Shown one piece after another: positions 17,520 to 25,761 of a DNA stretch of 64,000 bases; within the stretch, counting starts at the first letter, position 1, and every line of letters starts with the position of its first letter. The stretch comes from Bacillus rhizoplanae (GTDB taxonomy: Bacteria > Bacillota > Bacilli > Bacillales > Bacillaceae_G). The position numbers were made by a program, and so were the translations under genes. Under the pieces are notes generated by a model, which searched no databases, had not been told where the DNA came from, and saw only the letters and a program-made list of their open reading frames with translations. Location of the stretch: contig NZ_CAKJTI010000010.1 of NCBI RefSeq assembly GCF_917563915.1, positions 1-64,000 on the forward strand, read 5' to 3'.

Positions 17520-18328
17520 CGTCTCTTCGTAATTTTCCCAGAACCTCCAACTCTCGTTTTCGGAGGAGATGTGTTTTTTGGAGGAGTAGTGATAGATGAC
17601 TTTGGTTTAACGTCTGATCCACTTGGTTTATCAGGTGATTTAATGATTTTTCCTTTATTCTGCTCAGACGGTGGGACAGTTTGATTTTGTTTTTTCATAA
17701 CGCTGCCTTCGCTTCCCACAGATGTACCGGAATTATTTACTTTGTCACTTCTCTTAATGATAGAGCCAGTACCTTGTTTTGTTAGTGGCGGCATCGTTTT
17801 TTTCTCTTGAGCAGTAGGCGGACGATAGTCGATTACTGGTTTATATGTTTTCCGAGTTGTATACCCGCGGTAATCCCCTTTATATGATTTATGAGAATCA
17901 AATAAATTGCTAACTATACTTCCCACAATATAACCTTCTAAAAAAGACGGTTGATAATTTTGGCGAACAAATTCCTCATTACTTACTTCAATTAATGTAT
18001 CGGATGGTTTCTCCTTATCCTTCTGAATGTTGTACCACTCATCAGGATATACAAGAAACATTTGGTTATCATCTTCTTTAGACATTTGCTCTGGCTTTTT
18101 TTGATCGGCCAGTTTTTTTGCTATGTCAGGAACAGATTCATTCACGGCCCTATATACAAACGATTCCTGATTTCCTTCTCTTAGAACTGATTCTAATGGA
18201 TAAAGATCTTTAACCTTGTTGTCATTATCGCAACCCGATAAGGTAAAAAGAGCGATTACGAATACAATAGAAGCAGCAATGGTAAATCCGATGGATGCTT
18301 TCATCATGGTAAACAGTCGTTTTAACAT
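17516..18328 (-). CDS. DUF4247 lipoprotein of the PspA operon
   Basis: A 270-residue predicted lipoprotein: hydrophobic N-terminal segment FTIAASIVFVIALFTLSGC with a LSGC lipobox (Cys near 33). The middle part (YPLESVLRE, FLVYPDEWYNIQKD, SFLEGYIVGSIVSNLF) is the DUF4247 region; the last 100 residues are Lys/Pro/Ser-rich and low in complexity. It ends the run pspA - DUF350 - DUF4178 - DUF4247, a combination known around PspA in Firmicutes, and would sit on the outer face of the membrane. Confidence 0.85.
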   Translation of the reverse strand: MLKRLFTMMKASIGFTIAASIVFVIALFTLSGCDNDNKVKDLYPLESVLREGNQESFVYRAVNESVPDIAKKLADQKKPEQMSKEDDNQMFLVYPDEWYNIQKDKEKPSDTLIEVSNEEFVRQNYQPSFLEGYIVGSIVSNLFDSHKSYKGDYRGYTTRKTYKPVIDYRPPTAQEKKTMPPLTKQGTGSIIKRSDKVNNSGTSVGSEGSVMKKQNQTVPPSEQNKGKIIKSPDKPSGSDVKPKSSITTPPKNTSPPKTRVGGSGKITKRR

Positions 18329-18340
18329 GATCGCACCCCC

Positions 18341-18847
18341 TTACGTCGCCCGTATGATTTGTACATCTGCCGTAAGAATTGTTTCTCCTTCGTACATCAT
18401 TGTGCGCCCTTCTTGCCATTCAATTCTGAGCAATTTACGGTTGTCAGATTGAAACTCCCAAACATGTTGTTCACCAGATACTGCAAACGGTGTTTTTCCA
18501 GTGATGGATGCCCGGCAAGAATATTGTTCTTCCATATAATACTCTAAATCATCCATTTCAATTGTAGTAGGAATTTCGTTGAAAGAATCTAATCGCCCAT
18601 CAATTGGTGTATATAATTCATAATAGACCTTTTCGCGATTTTCAACCTTTAAATAACGAATTGTATTTCCGTCCTGCAATGTTAAGAAAATCTCGTTTCG
18701 TTCATGCATACGTGTTTTTCCTATAATTTCATAAGTGACCAAAGACACCTCAAGAATATCCCCAGGCTCTAAAGAAAGTACACTTTTCTCAGGCTTAACA
18801 GGTTCAGGACTTTTCAATATATTTTTAATACGTTTAAATAAACTCAA
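18341..18847 (-). CDS. DUF4178 protein of the PspA operon
   Basis: A 168-residue soluble protein with a beta-rich DUF4178 domain: LEPGDILEVSLVTYEIIGKT, FLTLQDGNTIRYLKVE and VWEFQSDNRKLLRIEWQEG. No membrane segment or signal. It starts 25 nt after the DUF350 gene and ends 12 nt before the DUF4247 gene, so the genes are cotranscribed. Function unknown; the context points to envelope stress. Confidence 0.82.
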   Translation of the reverse strand: MSLFKRIKNILKSPEPVKPEKSVLSLEPGDILEVSLVTYEIIGKTRMHERNEIFLTLQDGNTIRYLKVENREKVYYELYTPIDGRLDSFNEIPTTIEMDDLEYYMEEQYSCRASITGKTPFAVSGEQHVWEFQSDNRKLLRIEWQEGRTMMYEGETILTADVQIIRAT

Positions 18848-18872
18848 GAGCTATCCCCTCCGCTTCTGATTT

Positions 18873-19277
18873 TTAAAGACACGCTGCTAAAATGAGGGCA
18901 CCAACGATATGCAATGAACCTGCTAAAAGCGCATGAGCAACTTTTCCTTGCACAGTCCCATCTTCTAAGTCTAAGCCAGCTATCTTCTTCAAAATGAATT
19001 CTACTAATCTTTCTAAAATAAATAAAATAACAAAAGAAACAACAGAGGCCAACAAAGCTTGCCATAAATCGTTTGATTTCAAAATCGACTGTGACAAAAT
19101 ATATCCTTGTGCAAAAAGTTTCATGACAAAACGAGTCGTTACAGCAATATTTCCTTTTTTTATCTCGGCTAAATCTTTATATTTAGTAAAAATAGAATCT
19201 ATCCACATGAGTACAAACAAAAGAACAGCACTTGACAGCGTCCATACAAACATTGCCGCAATATTCATCCATGTCAT
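18873..19277 (-). CDS. DUF350 membrane protein of the PspA operon
   Basis: A 134-residue integral membrane protein with four helices (about residues 5-25, 45-65, 70-95, 110-132), matching the DUF350 family by length and by AVTTRFVMKLFAQGYIL and VAHALLAGSLHIVGALI. AAGGAGG precedes ATG. Second gene after pspA, presumably a membrane partner of PspA. Confidence 0.82.
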   Translation of the reverse strand: MTWMNIAAMFVWTLSSAVLLFVLMWIDSIFTKYKDLAEIKKGNIAVTTRFVMKLFAQGYILSQSILKSNDLWQALLASVVSFVILFILERLVEFILKKIAGLDLEDGTVQGKVAHALLAGSLHIVGALILAACL

Positions 19278-19314
19278 TACAAATCCTCCTTAACTATTTT
19301 AAGTAAAAATAGAA

Positions 19315-19350
19315 AACCGACATTATCCACTCCTTACGACATGTCGGTTC
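19315..19350 (-). terminator. Inverted repeat between pspA and the DUF350 gene
   Basis: AACCGACAT / ATGTCGGTT with a 17-nt spacer and a T-rich tail on the minus strand. It may be a partial terminator that gives more pspA than downstream message, or an RNA-stability element. Confidence 0.55.
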
Positions 19351-19385
19351 TTCAAATAAATTTTCTATAATGTCTTTTAAACCAA

Positions 19386-20051
19386 TTATTTCTCGTACTG
19401 CTTCATAATACGAGCTAACTCATCTTCTACCTGCTTATCTCTATTCATATTCGCAAACTCTTCATCTAACGACTTTTCTTTTTTGTATATTTCACCGCTT
19501 GCTTCTGCTTCCGCTTCTAGTTGAAGAGCTTTTTCCTCCATACGGCTTAAACCTGCTTTTGCTGTATTGGAATCAAATCCAGACATCGCCTTATTAATAT
19601 TCTTTTGCGCATTCGCTGCGTTCACTCTTGCAACAAGCGTTTCACGTTTGTTCTTTAATTCCGTCAATTGCTTACGCATCTCTTCTAATTTTGCACGAAG
19701 ATTATCAGCCGCTAGTTTATTTTGTTCATAACTCGTTTTATACTCATTCATTTTTTGTTCTGCATTTTTCTTTTCCTCTAAAGCACGGCGCGCAAGATCG
19801 ATGTTGTTTGCCTGTACTGCCATATGCGCTTGCTCCTCGCGCTTCGTTACGAGTGTAGATTGTTCTTCGTATAATAATTTGAACTTTTTCTCAAGTGCGA
19901 TTTGAGCAGCTACACTCTTCTCCGCTTCCTCTACATCTTCTTGCATATCACGTAAATATTGATCTGTCATCTTAATTGGATCTTCAGCCTTTTCAATCAA
20001 TGCATATACATTTGACATCGTTAAATCGCGCAATCTTTTAAACATAGACAT
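19386..20051 (-). CDS. pspA: PspA/IM30 family phage shock protein A
   Basis: A 221-residue ESCRT-III-like coiled-coil protein that binds and repairs the inner leaflet of the membrane. Typical features: MSMFKRLRDLTMSNVYALIEKAEDP with an amphipathic first helix, QYLRDMQED, then long heptad helices to the end. Met at 20051 follows AGGAGGG; the open frame extends 14 codons further without a start signal. First gene of a four-gene operon with DUF350, DUF4178 and DUF4247 proteins. Confidence 0.95.
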   Translation of the reverse strand: MSMFKRLRDLTMSNVYALIEKAEDPIKMTDQYLRDMQEDVEEAEKSVAAQIALEKKFKLLYEEQSTLVTKREEQAHMAVQANNIDLARRALEEKKNAEQKMNEYKTSYEQNKLAADNLRAKLEEMRKQLTELKNKRETLVARVNAANAQKNINKAMSGFDSNTAKAGLSRMEEKALQLEAEAEASGEIYKKEKSLDEEFANMNRDKQVEDELARIMKQYEK

Positions 20052-20183
20052 AAAAAAATCCCTCCTATGAATGAAATAACAATTCAAATTCAATTCCAGT
20101 CAACACAAAACGGAAATATTACTACAAAGTAAGAATATTCACATTTTCAAAATTATGTGTTTATTATAACAAAATCAACAGTA

Positions 20184-20216
20184 AAAGCACAGTTTCAAAA
20201 TTAAACTGTGCTTTTT
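20184..20216 (-). terminator. Terminator of the acyl-CoA ligase gene
   Basis: Stem AAAGCACAGTTT / AAACTGTGCTTT. It lies beyond a bcr1 fragment that follows the stop codon, so the repeat separates the gene from its terminator. Confidence 0.8.
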
Positions 20217-20217
20217 G

Positions 20218-20295
20218 GGGCAGTAAGAGCCCGATTGATGAGGGCTTTCCATTAGTAGGCGATGAAGCCTCCCACTAATGGAAGTTTCACTTTAT
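20218..20295 (-). repeat. bcr1-like repeat, half copy (reverse)
   Basis: GGGCAGTAAGAGCCCGATTG joins directly to the first hairpin (CCATTAGTAGG... / CCCACTAATGG) and ends GAAGTTTCACTTTAT. The second hairpin is deleted. Confidence 0.8.
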
Positions 20296-20296
20296 A

Positions 20297-21853
20297 CTAT
20301 TTCGTCGCTTCCTTCAAAGATTCGCGCAACACAAACTTCTGCAATTTCCCGCTCGCATTACGCGGAAGTTCTTTCGCAAATACGTAATGACGAGGACGTT
20401 TATAATCAGCTAATTCATCACTTTCCTTACAATAACGGTCTAATTCCTTTTCTGTTAATGATTCATCTTTCTTCACAACTACCGCTACTACGCGCTCGCC
20501 CCATAATTCATCTGGTTCTCCAAGTACAGCAACATCTAAAATACCATCATGGCTATGCAGGAAGTCTTCAATTTCACGCGGGTAAATGTTCACGCCGCCG
20601 CTGATCACCATATCGTCAACACGATCTGCCACGTATAAATAACCATCTTTATCAAAATAGCCAAGATCACCGGAGTGATACCAACCTTTATACATTACTT
20701 TTTTGGTTGCTTCTTCGCGGTTATAATATCCAGCCATCATACTTGTCCCGCGTACAATGATTTCTCCAACTTCGTAAGGCGGAAGTACATCGTCTGGTTC
20801 TGCTGGTTCATCTTCATTTGACTTCACGATGCGCACTTCATGGCTAAAGCAAGGTGTCCCTGCTGATCCTGCTTTTGTAATTTGATCTTCTTCTACAAGA
20901 AACGCTACAACAGGCCCAAACTCTGTCATCCCGTAAATTTGTACAAGATCAATATAAAGACGTTCTTTACATTCTTTCACAAGCGCTGGCGCCATTGCCG
21001 CTCCGCCGTAAACCCCTATCTTCATCGAAGTTAAATCATATTTTGTTAAATCTTCTTGCAGCAGCATGTTCCACATTGTCGGCGCTGCAAAGAACGTTGT
21101 AATCTTTTCTTCTTGAATTGTTTCTAACACTGTTTTCGTATCAAAATGATGTAAAATAACATTTTTCCCGCCAACTTGAATACGCGGCAGAAAACCAGCG
21201 TTTAATTCACCGCAGTGATATAGCGGTGCTACAATTAATCCGACGCTATCACGTGTATATTTTATATAATACGTACAAATCATACTATGCTCTGCCATGT
21301 CCCGGTGACGATGCAGCACTCCTTTTGGATTCCCAGTCGTACCGCTCGTATATAACATAGAGCAATAGTCCATTTCATCAACTTCAATGTCGATTGGTTC
21401 TGCCTTTGCTTCGTTTACTTTTTCATGATAAGAAACGGCATAAGACGGCACATCATCTTCAACGTACCAAAACGAAGTATGCGGAAAATCACGTTCAATC
21501 ATAGAAATTGTTGATTCAACTTCTTTTTCAAACACAAAAACTTTAGAGGAAGCATCTTGCAATATGTAGGAAACTTCTTTTGCTTTTAAACGGAAGTTAA
21601 TCGGATTAAAGATGGCACCAATCTTCGTACAAGCTAAGTAAACCGTTACAAATTCATGTGAATTATATAAGTAAACAGAAACTCTGTCCCCTTTTCGTAC
21701 TCCTTCTGCAAGTAGTGCATGTGCAGTTTTATTTACCATCTTATCCCACTGTTTATATGTCCAGCGAATGTTTTTTGCAGGTTCTACTAACGCTTCTTTT
21801 TGTGGATATTTTTGCACAGCTAGATCAAAAATTCTGCCAATAGTCATATACAT
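20297..21853 (-). CDS. Long-chain fatty-acyl-CoA ligase-type AMP-dependent synthetase
   Basis: A 518-residue ANL-superfamily enzyme that adenylates a carboxylic acid and transfers it to CoA. P-loop YTSGTTGNPKGVLHRH (about 172-187), YGMTEFGP (about 300), TGD-type motif YHSGDLGYFDKDG (about 388) and the C-terminal lysine in LPRNASGKLQKF (about 503) are intact. Close in shape to B. subtilis YhfL/FadD-like ligases. Monocistronic. Substrate chain length is not readable. Confidence 0.92.
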   Translation of the reverse strand: MYMTIGRIFDLAVQKYPQKEALVEPAKNIRWTYKQWDKMVNKTAHALLAEGVRKGDRVSVYLYNSHEFVTVYLACTKIGAIFNPINFRLKAKEVSYILQDASSKVFVFEKEVESTISMIERDFPHTSFWYVEDDVPSYAVSYHEKVNEAKAEPIDIEVDEMDYCSMLYTSGTTGNPKGVLHRHRDMAEHSMICTYYIKYTRDSVGLIVAPLYHCGELNAGFLPRIQVGGKNVILHHFDTKTVLETIQEEKITTFFAAPTMWNMLLQEDLTKYDLTSMKIGVYGGAAMAPALVKECKERLYIDLVQIYGMTEFGPVVAFLVEEDQITKAGSAGTPCFSHEVRIVKSNEDEPAEPDDVLPPYEVGEIIVRGTSMMAGYYNREEATKKVMYKGWYHSGDLGYFDKDGYLYVADRVDDMVISGGVNIYPREIEDFLHSHDGILDVAVLGEPDELWGERVVAVVVKKDESLTEKELDRYCKESDELADYKRPRHYVFAKELPRNASGKLQKFVLRESLKEATK

Positions 21854-21962
21854 GTCGCATTTTCCCCCTTAAAGTTTTCATAATTTTATGATTTCGTTCA
21901 CAATTAGACATCTCCTGCTAATTTTTACTTTTTTTTTCTGATTATTCTCGACAGCGTTTTAC

Positions 21963-22119
21963 ATAAAGTGAAACTTCCATCAGTGGGGGCTTTCTTCATC
22001 CCCCACTGATGGTTAGTTGAACCAATCGGACTTTTACGGGCAGTTATCCCCCACCTTTCTTCTTCGATTCTCTCTCAATCTTGGGGTGTGGGTCTTACTG
22101 CCCGTTAATGCGGGATAAA
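21963..22119 (+). repeat. bcr1-like repeat, full copy
   Basis: ATAAA at 21963-21967 and 22115-22119 bound both complete hairpins. It fills most of the gap between the acyl-CoA ligase gene and the hemZ terminator. Confidence 0.92.
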
Positions 22120-22123
22120 AAAA

Positions 22124-22147
22124 GAAACTGCCAAACTGGCAGCTTCT
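22124..22147 (-). terminator. hemZ terminator
   Basis: Stem AGCTGCCA / TGGCAGTTTC-type followed by seven T on the minus strand, just past the hemZ stop codon and abutting the bcr1 copy. Confidence 0.82.
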
Positions 22148-23637
22148 TATCCGAATAACTCTTGTAAAATTTTAAGTTTATCTTCTGTATACTTCACATA
22201 ACCATCATTATACGATTTTGGATCTTTTGGGTTGGCAAAGTGTGTAATAGCACCTGTCTTTGGATGAACAAATTTACTCGATGCACCGCAGCCAAGACCG
22301 ATAATAGACTGCACTTCTTCCATAATAACAATGTTATAAATGCTTTCTTGACTTGGCATTGCATAACCAACGTTCTCTAAGTTACCTAAAATATTCTTTT
22401 GACGATATAAATAATACGGTACGTAATTATGCTCTTTCGTCCACTCTTCTGCTTCATGCATCATCGCTGTAATTTCTTCACGGCCTGCCACTTTATATTT
22501 ACGCTTATTTTGCGTCATTTCAGAAGCACGCTTAAAGGATAATGTATGCACTGTTAACGATTCTGGCATAAGCTTTTCTGTTTCTGCTAGTGTATGCTTA
22601 AAGATATCTAATCCTTCACCTGGAAGACCGATAATTAGATCCATATTAATATTGTTCATACCCATTTCGCGAGCAAGATGGTACTTTTCAATTGTTTCTT
22701 CTACTGTATGATGACGTCCAATTGCTTTTAGTGTTTCTTGATGGTATGACTGCGGATTAATACTAATTCGGTCGATATTCCATTTATTTAACACCTCTAG
22801 CTTCTCTGGTGTAATTGTATCTGGACGTCCTGCTTCTACCGTTACTTCACGAACTTGTTTGACATCTGGGAACGACTCATACATTTCTTCATACAGCATG
22901 TCCATTTCTTCTGCTGTAATACTTGTTGGCGTACCGCCGCCATAGTAAATCGTCGTTACTTTCACGCCTTTCTCTTTTAAAAACTTACCGATTTCACGAA
23001 CTTCATAATGTAAGCCGCCTAAGAATGAATCGACAGATCCTTGGCGTCCATTAATCGCATAAGCTGGGAATGTACAGTATGCACATTTTGTTGGACAAAA
23101 CGGAATCCCAATATAAATACTTACTTCTTCTTTTAAACGATATAAATCTGGCACAACAGCAAGTTGGCAATCAACAATACGCTGCATAAGCTCAATTTTC
23201 TCATCATGAATTAAATAACTTTCACGAAGTTCGCTATGTGCTTCCTCTTTTGTCATACCGCTTTGCAACATTTTATGAAGAAGCTTCGTTGGGCGCACAC
23301 CTGTTAAGATTCCCCACTTTTGCTCCACACCTGTTAACTGCTGGAGAACAGACAGATATACATAAGACACGACATGCTTCACTTGCTTCATACGTTCTTT
23401 TTCTTCCGTAAAGGACGATAAATCTTTGGAAAACGTTTCTTCATACACGTTTCCTGTCGCGATTTCCGTTAAACGAGCAGAAGCTGTCACATTTCCTTCT
23501 ATATTTATATCAACAATGATATTTGCATCTTCTTTTTCAAATGCTACCGTACTCTCTTCAAAAAATAAGCCGCTAATATTTTGCAGCGGACGTAAAAAAC
23601 GATCATCTTGTAACGTTTTAATTGAAATTAACAACAA
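22147..23637 (-). CDS. hemZ: HemZ-type oxygen-independent coproporphyrinogen dehydrogenase-like radical SAM protein
   Basis: A 496-residue radical SAM enzyme of the HemN/HemZ family. The 4Fe-4S motif is IPFCPTKCAYCTFPAYAI (CxxxCxxC, about residue 180), followed by YYGGGTPTSIT and VEAGRPDTIT; NMDLIIGLPGEG is near 330. The N-terminal 160 residues are the extension typical of HemZ. The start is a TTG codon behind AAAGGTG. Catalysis in haem synthesis is assigned by family; some HemN-like proteins act as HemW. Confidence 0.92.
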   Translation of the reverse strand: MLLISIKTLQDDRFLRPLQNISGLFFEESTVAFEKEDANIIVDINIEGNVTASARLTEIATGNVYEETFSKDLSSFTEEKERMKQVKHVVSYVYLSVLQQLTGVEQKWGILTGVRPTKLLHKMLQSGMTKEEAHSELRESYLIHDEKIELMQRIVDCQLAVVPDLYRLKEEVSIYIGIPFCPTKCAYCTFPAYAINGRQGSVDSFLGGLHYEVREIGKFLKEKGVKVTTIYYGGGTPTSITAEEMDMLYEEMYESFPDVKQVREVTVEAGRPDTITPEKLEVLNKWNIDRISINPQSYHQETLKAIGRHHTVEETIEKYHLAREMGMNNINMDLIIGLPGEGLDIFKHTLAETEKLMPESLTVHTLSFKRASEMTQNKRKYKVAGREEITAMMHEAEEWTKEHNYVPYYLYRQKNILGNLENVGYAMPSQESIYNIVIMEEVQSIIGLGCGASSKFVHPKTGAITHFANPKDPKSYNDGYVKYTEDKLKILQELFG

Positions 23638-23767
23638 TCATCACCTTTTCTATTTTCAAACTTCCTTTAGTTTACTTGAAGGCTGATATGAGGTCAACAA
23701 AGAACTATTACGGATGAGACTTCTAATTTTTAGGAACATTTTAAGTAGATGAATACAAATTGAAAAA

Positions 23768-23832
23768 CCTTTCTTTTTAGGTGGACGAGAGCATCTGGTC
23801 ACGCCTAGAAGCAGTCAGCCCCTTTTCCTGCC
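23768..23832 (+). repeat. 65-bp dispersed repeat copy (GTGGACGAG element)
   Basis: Gapless match to 871-935 on the other strand (about 57 of 65 positions). It lies in the non-coding stretch between hemZ and the CGATATAT array. The stretch 23638-23767 contains nothing I can name. Confidence 0.7.
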
Positions 23833-23884
23833 ACGTGCAATACTACGAGTGCAAGTCACCTTTTGTTCTGAGATACATTCCTGT

Positions 23885-24056
23885 CGAATGTTGTAGATTG
23901 GTCGATATATCGTGTCGAACGGTCGATATATCTGAAATTGCGCCGATATATTCTGCTGAGCGGGCGATATATCCGAAATTGCGCCGATATATTCTGCTGA
24001 GCGGGCGATATATCCGAAATTGCGCCGATATATTCTGACTAACGGGCGATATATTA
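23885..24056 (+). repeat. CGATATAT array 1 (eight units, 41-bp superrepeat)
   Basis: CGATATAT occurs at 23903, 23924, 23944, 23965, 23985, 24006, 24026 and 24047, i.e. spacings of 21, 20, 21, 20, 21, 20, 21 bp. Alternating linkers (TCTGCTGAGCGGG and CCGAAATTGCGC) make a 41-bp tandem repeat. Related arrays occur at 33304, 42500 and 48954. Confidence 0.92.
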
Positions 24057-24058
24057 TA

Positions 24059-24090
24059 GAAAAACCTCAGGTATTCGCCTGAGGTTTTTA
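24059..24090 (-). terminator. Terminator of yhaX-like gene
   Basis: Stem AAAAACCTCAGG / CCTGAGGTTTTT directly after the stop codon; it abuts array 1. Confidence 0.9.
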
Positions 24091-24091
24091 C

Positions 24092-24964
24092 TTACCATCT
24101 CTTCATTTGTATATGATTGTTCAAAAACTTAATTGGAAACTGCTTTCGAAAATGTTCTTTAATCATATATTGCACACCGTTTTCATTATTTGAGCGTGTA
24201 ATCCAATCGGCTGCTTTCTTTAAAACAATCGGAGCATTCCCCATCGCTACCCCTAATCCAACGCTTTCGATAACATCTAAATCTTCCATGCTATCTCCAA
24301 TTGCTACCATTTCTTTTAATTCAATGTCAAGATGCTCTCCCAATAATTGCAACCCGCGTAATTTCGATACATGAGGCGGTAATATTTCGATTTGTTCTTT
24401 CCCGCATTCTACAAAATTGACATTTTCAAATGCCTTTTGTAAGGTTGTGAGCGCACGCTTCTTTTCACTTTGAGTCGCAAATGTAACATCAATTTTCGGT
24501 GCAGCTACCGGTTGATCGCGAAGTGCATCACCGAGTGAATCTACAAATTGAACCGGGTAAAATAACGGATCAGAAGTTGATAAGACTGTTCGTGCAATTA
24601 AATTTGGCGTATGCTGCTGCCGATTTCCAATCGAAAATCTTTCATGAGAAATGCGAATGTTACATTCAAAATGTTCAAGCACCTGTACAATATTAAATGT
24701 CACTTCTTCTGATAATCGTTTTTGAATTAACGGTTTATCTAATGAAGATGAAATAAATGCACCGCCATGCGTCACTAATATAGAATTTAATTTTAATGAT
24801 TTTGCTATTTTATGAGCGGATTGAAAATTCCGATTCGTAAATAGCGTAACATATACACCTTTTCTCTTCACAAATTCAATCGCTTCACGCGTTCCTTTTT
24901 GTAATTTCCCATTTGGAAGTAAGAGTGTTCCATCTATATTAAGAGCTAGTAAACGATAAATCAT
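24092..24964 (-). CDS. yhaX: Cof-type HAD superfamily protein (YhaX-like), nucleophile replaced
   Basis: A 290-residue HAD protein with a C2B cap. Motif I reads LALNIDGTLL: the usual nucleophilic Asp of DxDGT is Asn at residue 9, while Asp 11 is kept. Motif II is LFTNRN (Thr replaces part of the usual T-N pattern), motif III Lys is in SKLRGLQLLGEH and motif IV is AIGDSMEDLDVIE. With Asn as nucleophile, phosphatase turnover is doubtful, though Asn can deamidate. Position next to hemZ fits B. subtilis yhaX, a stress/sporulation gene. GGAGG precedes ATG. Confidence 0.85.
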   Translation of the reverse strand: MIYRLLALNIDGTLLLPNGKLQKGTREAIEFVKRKGVYVTLFTNRNFQSAHKIAKSLKLNSILVTHGGAFISSSLDKPLIQKRLSEEVTFNIVQVLEHFECNIRISHERFSIGNRQQHTPNLIARTVLSTSDPLFYPVQFVDSLGDALRDQPVAAPKIDVTFATQSEKKRALTTLQKAFENVNFVECGKEQIEILPPHVSKLRGLQLLGEHLDIELKEMVAIGDSMEDLDVIESVGLGVAMGNAPIVLKKAADWITRSNNENGVQYMIKEHFRKQFPIKFLNNHIQMKRW

Positions 24965-25130
24965 GATGAAGTACCTCCTCTTCTTAGCTGTAGCGTTCTA
25001 TCATTAATTTATGAAAAGATGATGCTAATTAGAACGAATGCAAATTTAGATCATACGTTTACAATAAAATCGTTCAATATTTTTGATTTCTTTCTAGTTA
25101 AGAATGTATTCTGTTTGTAGAGGTGATTAT

Positions 25131-25676
25131 ATGGGTAACTGCAAAAGGATAGTAGCTATTTCCGGAAGCATTCGAGAAGGTTCCTCCAATACCAATATAT
25201 TAAAAACTTTAGCAGCGTTTATTCCCGAAAATATTGATTATAATATTTATAACGGAATACAAGAACTTCCTCATTTTAATCCAGATATTGATCGCATTCA
25301 GGCACCAACTGTTGTTGAAGATTTTCGAAAGACACTAGCTAAAGCGCATGCACTCATTATCTGCACACCAGAGTATGCAAAAGGTGTACCAGGAGTCTTG
25401 AAAAATGCATTAGAATGGCTTGTCTCATCAGCTGAACTTTACAAAAAACCAGTGGCTGTTATAACAGCTTCTTCATCAATTACCGGCGGAGACAAGGCAC
25501 ATGAATCTTTACTACTTACACTAGGTATGTTGGATGTTACTATTGTTCAAAATGGATCGGTTCTCATTCCATCTGTTGGAACTAAATTTAATAATGATGC
25601 TACAGTCACAGATGAACAAACAAAGCAAGACCTTATTTCTCTCATTCATGGTATGCTGCAAGAATTACATGATTGA
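25131..25676 (+). CDS. NADPH-dependent FMN reductase family protein
   Basis: A 181-residue flavodoxin-like quinone/azo/chromate reductase. The FMN phosphate loop is ISGSIREGSSNTNILK (about residues 9-24), followed by PEYAKGVPGVLKNALEWL near 84 and AVITASS near 112. ATG 25131 is preceded by GAGGTG; the frame is open from 25104 with no site. Soluble, homodimer or tetramer by family. Substrate not determined by sequence. Confidence 0.9.
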   Translation: MGNCKRIVAISGSIREGSSNTNILKTLAAFIPENIDYNIYNGIQELPHFNPDIDRIQAPTVVEDFRKTLAKAHALIICTPEYAKGVPGVLKNALEWLVSSAELYKKPVAVITASSSITGGDKAHESLLLTLGMLDVTIVQNGSVLIPSVGTKFNNDATVTDEQTKQDLISLIHGMLQELHD

Positions 25677-25696
25677 TTTATAAAACAATTCATTTT

Positions 25697-25728
25697 AAGC
25701 AGCATCCATACGAAAGGATGCTGCTTTA
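25697..25728 (+). terminator. Terminator of FMN reductase gene
   Basis: Stem AAGCAGCATCC / GGATGCTGCTT with an 8-nt loop and TTTACT tail. Confidence 0.85.
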
Positions 25729-25761
25729 CTCATTTAAAGTCTTACGAAAGGAATTTGCTAA

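Noticed and set aside
23781-24038. 85-codon ORF spanning the 65-bp repeat and array 1
   Set aside because: It is built wholly from two repeat families and lacks a start signal.
23885-24056. Possible CRISPR array in the 41-bp tandem repeat
   Set aside because: Both alternating parts are repeated, there are no unique spacers, and no cas genes are nearby.
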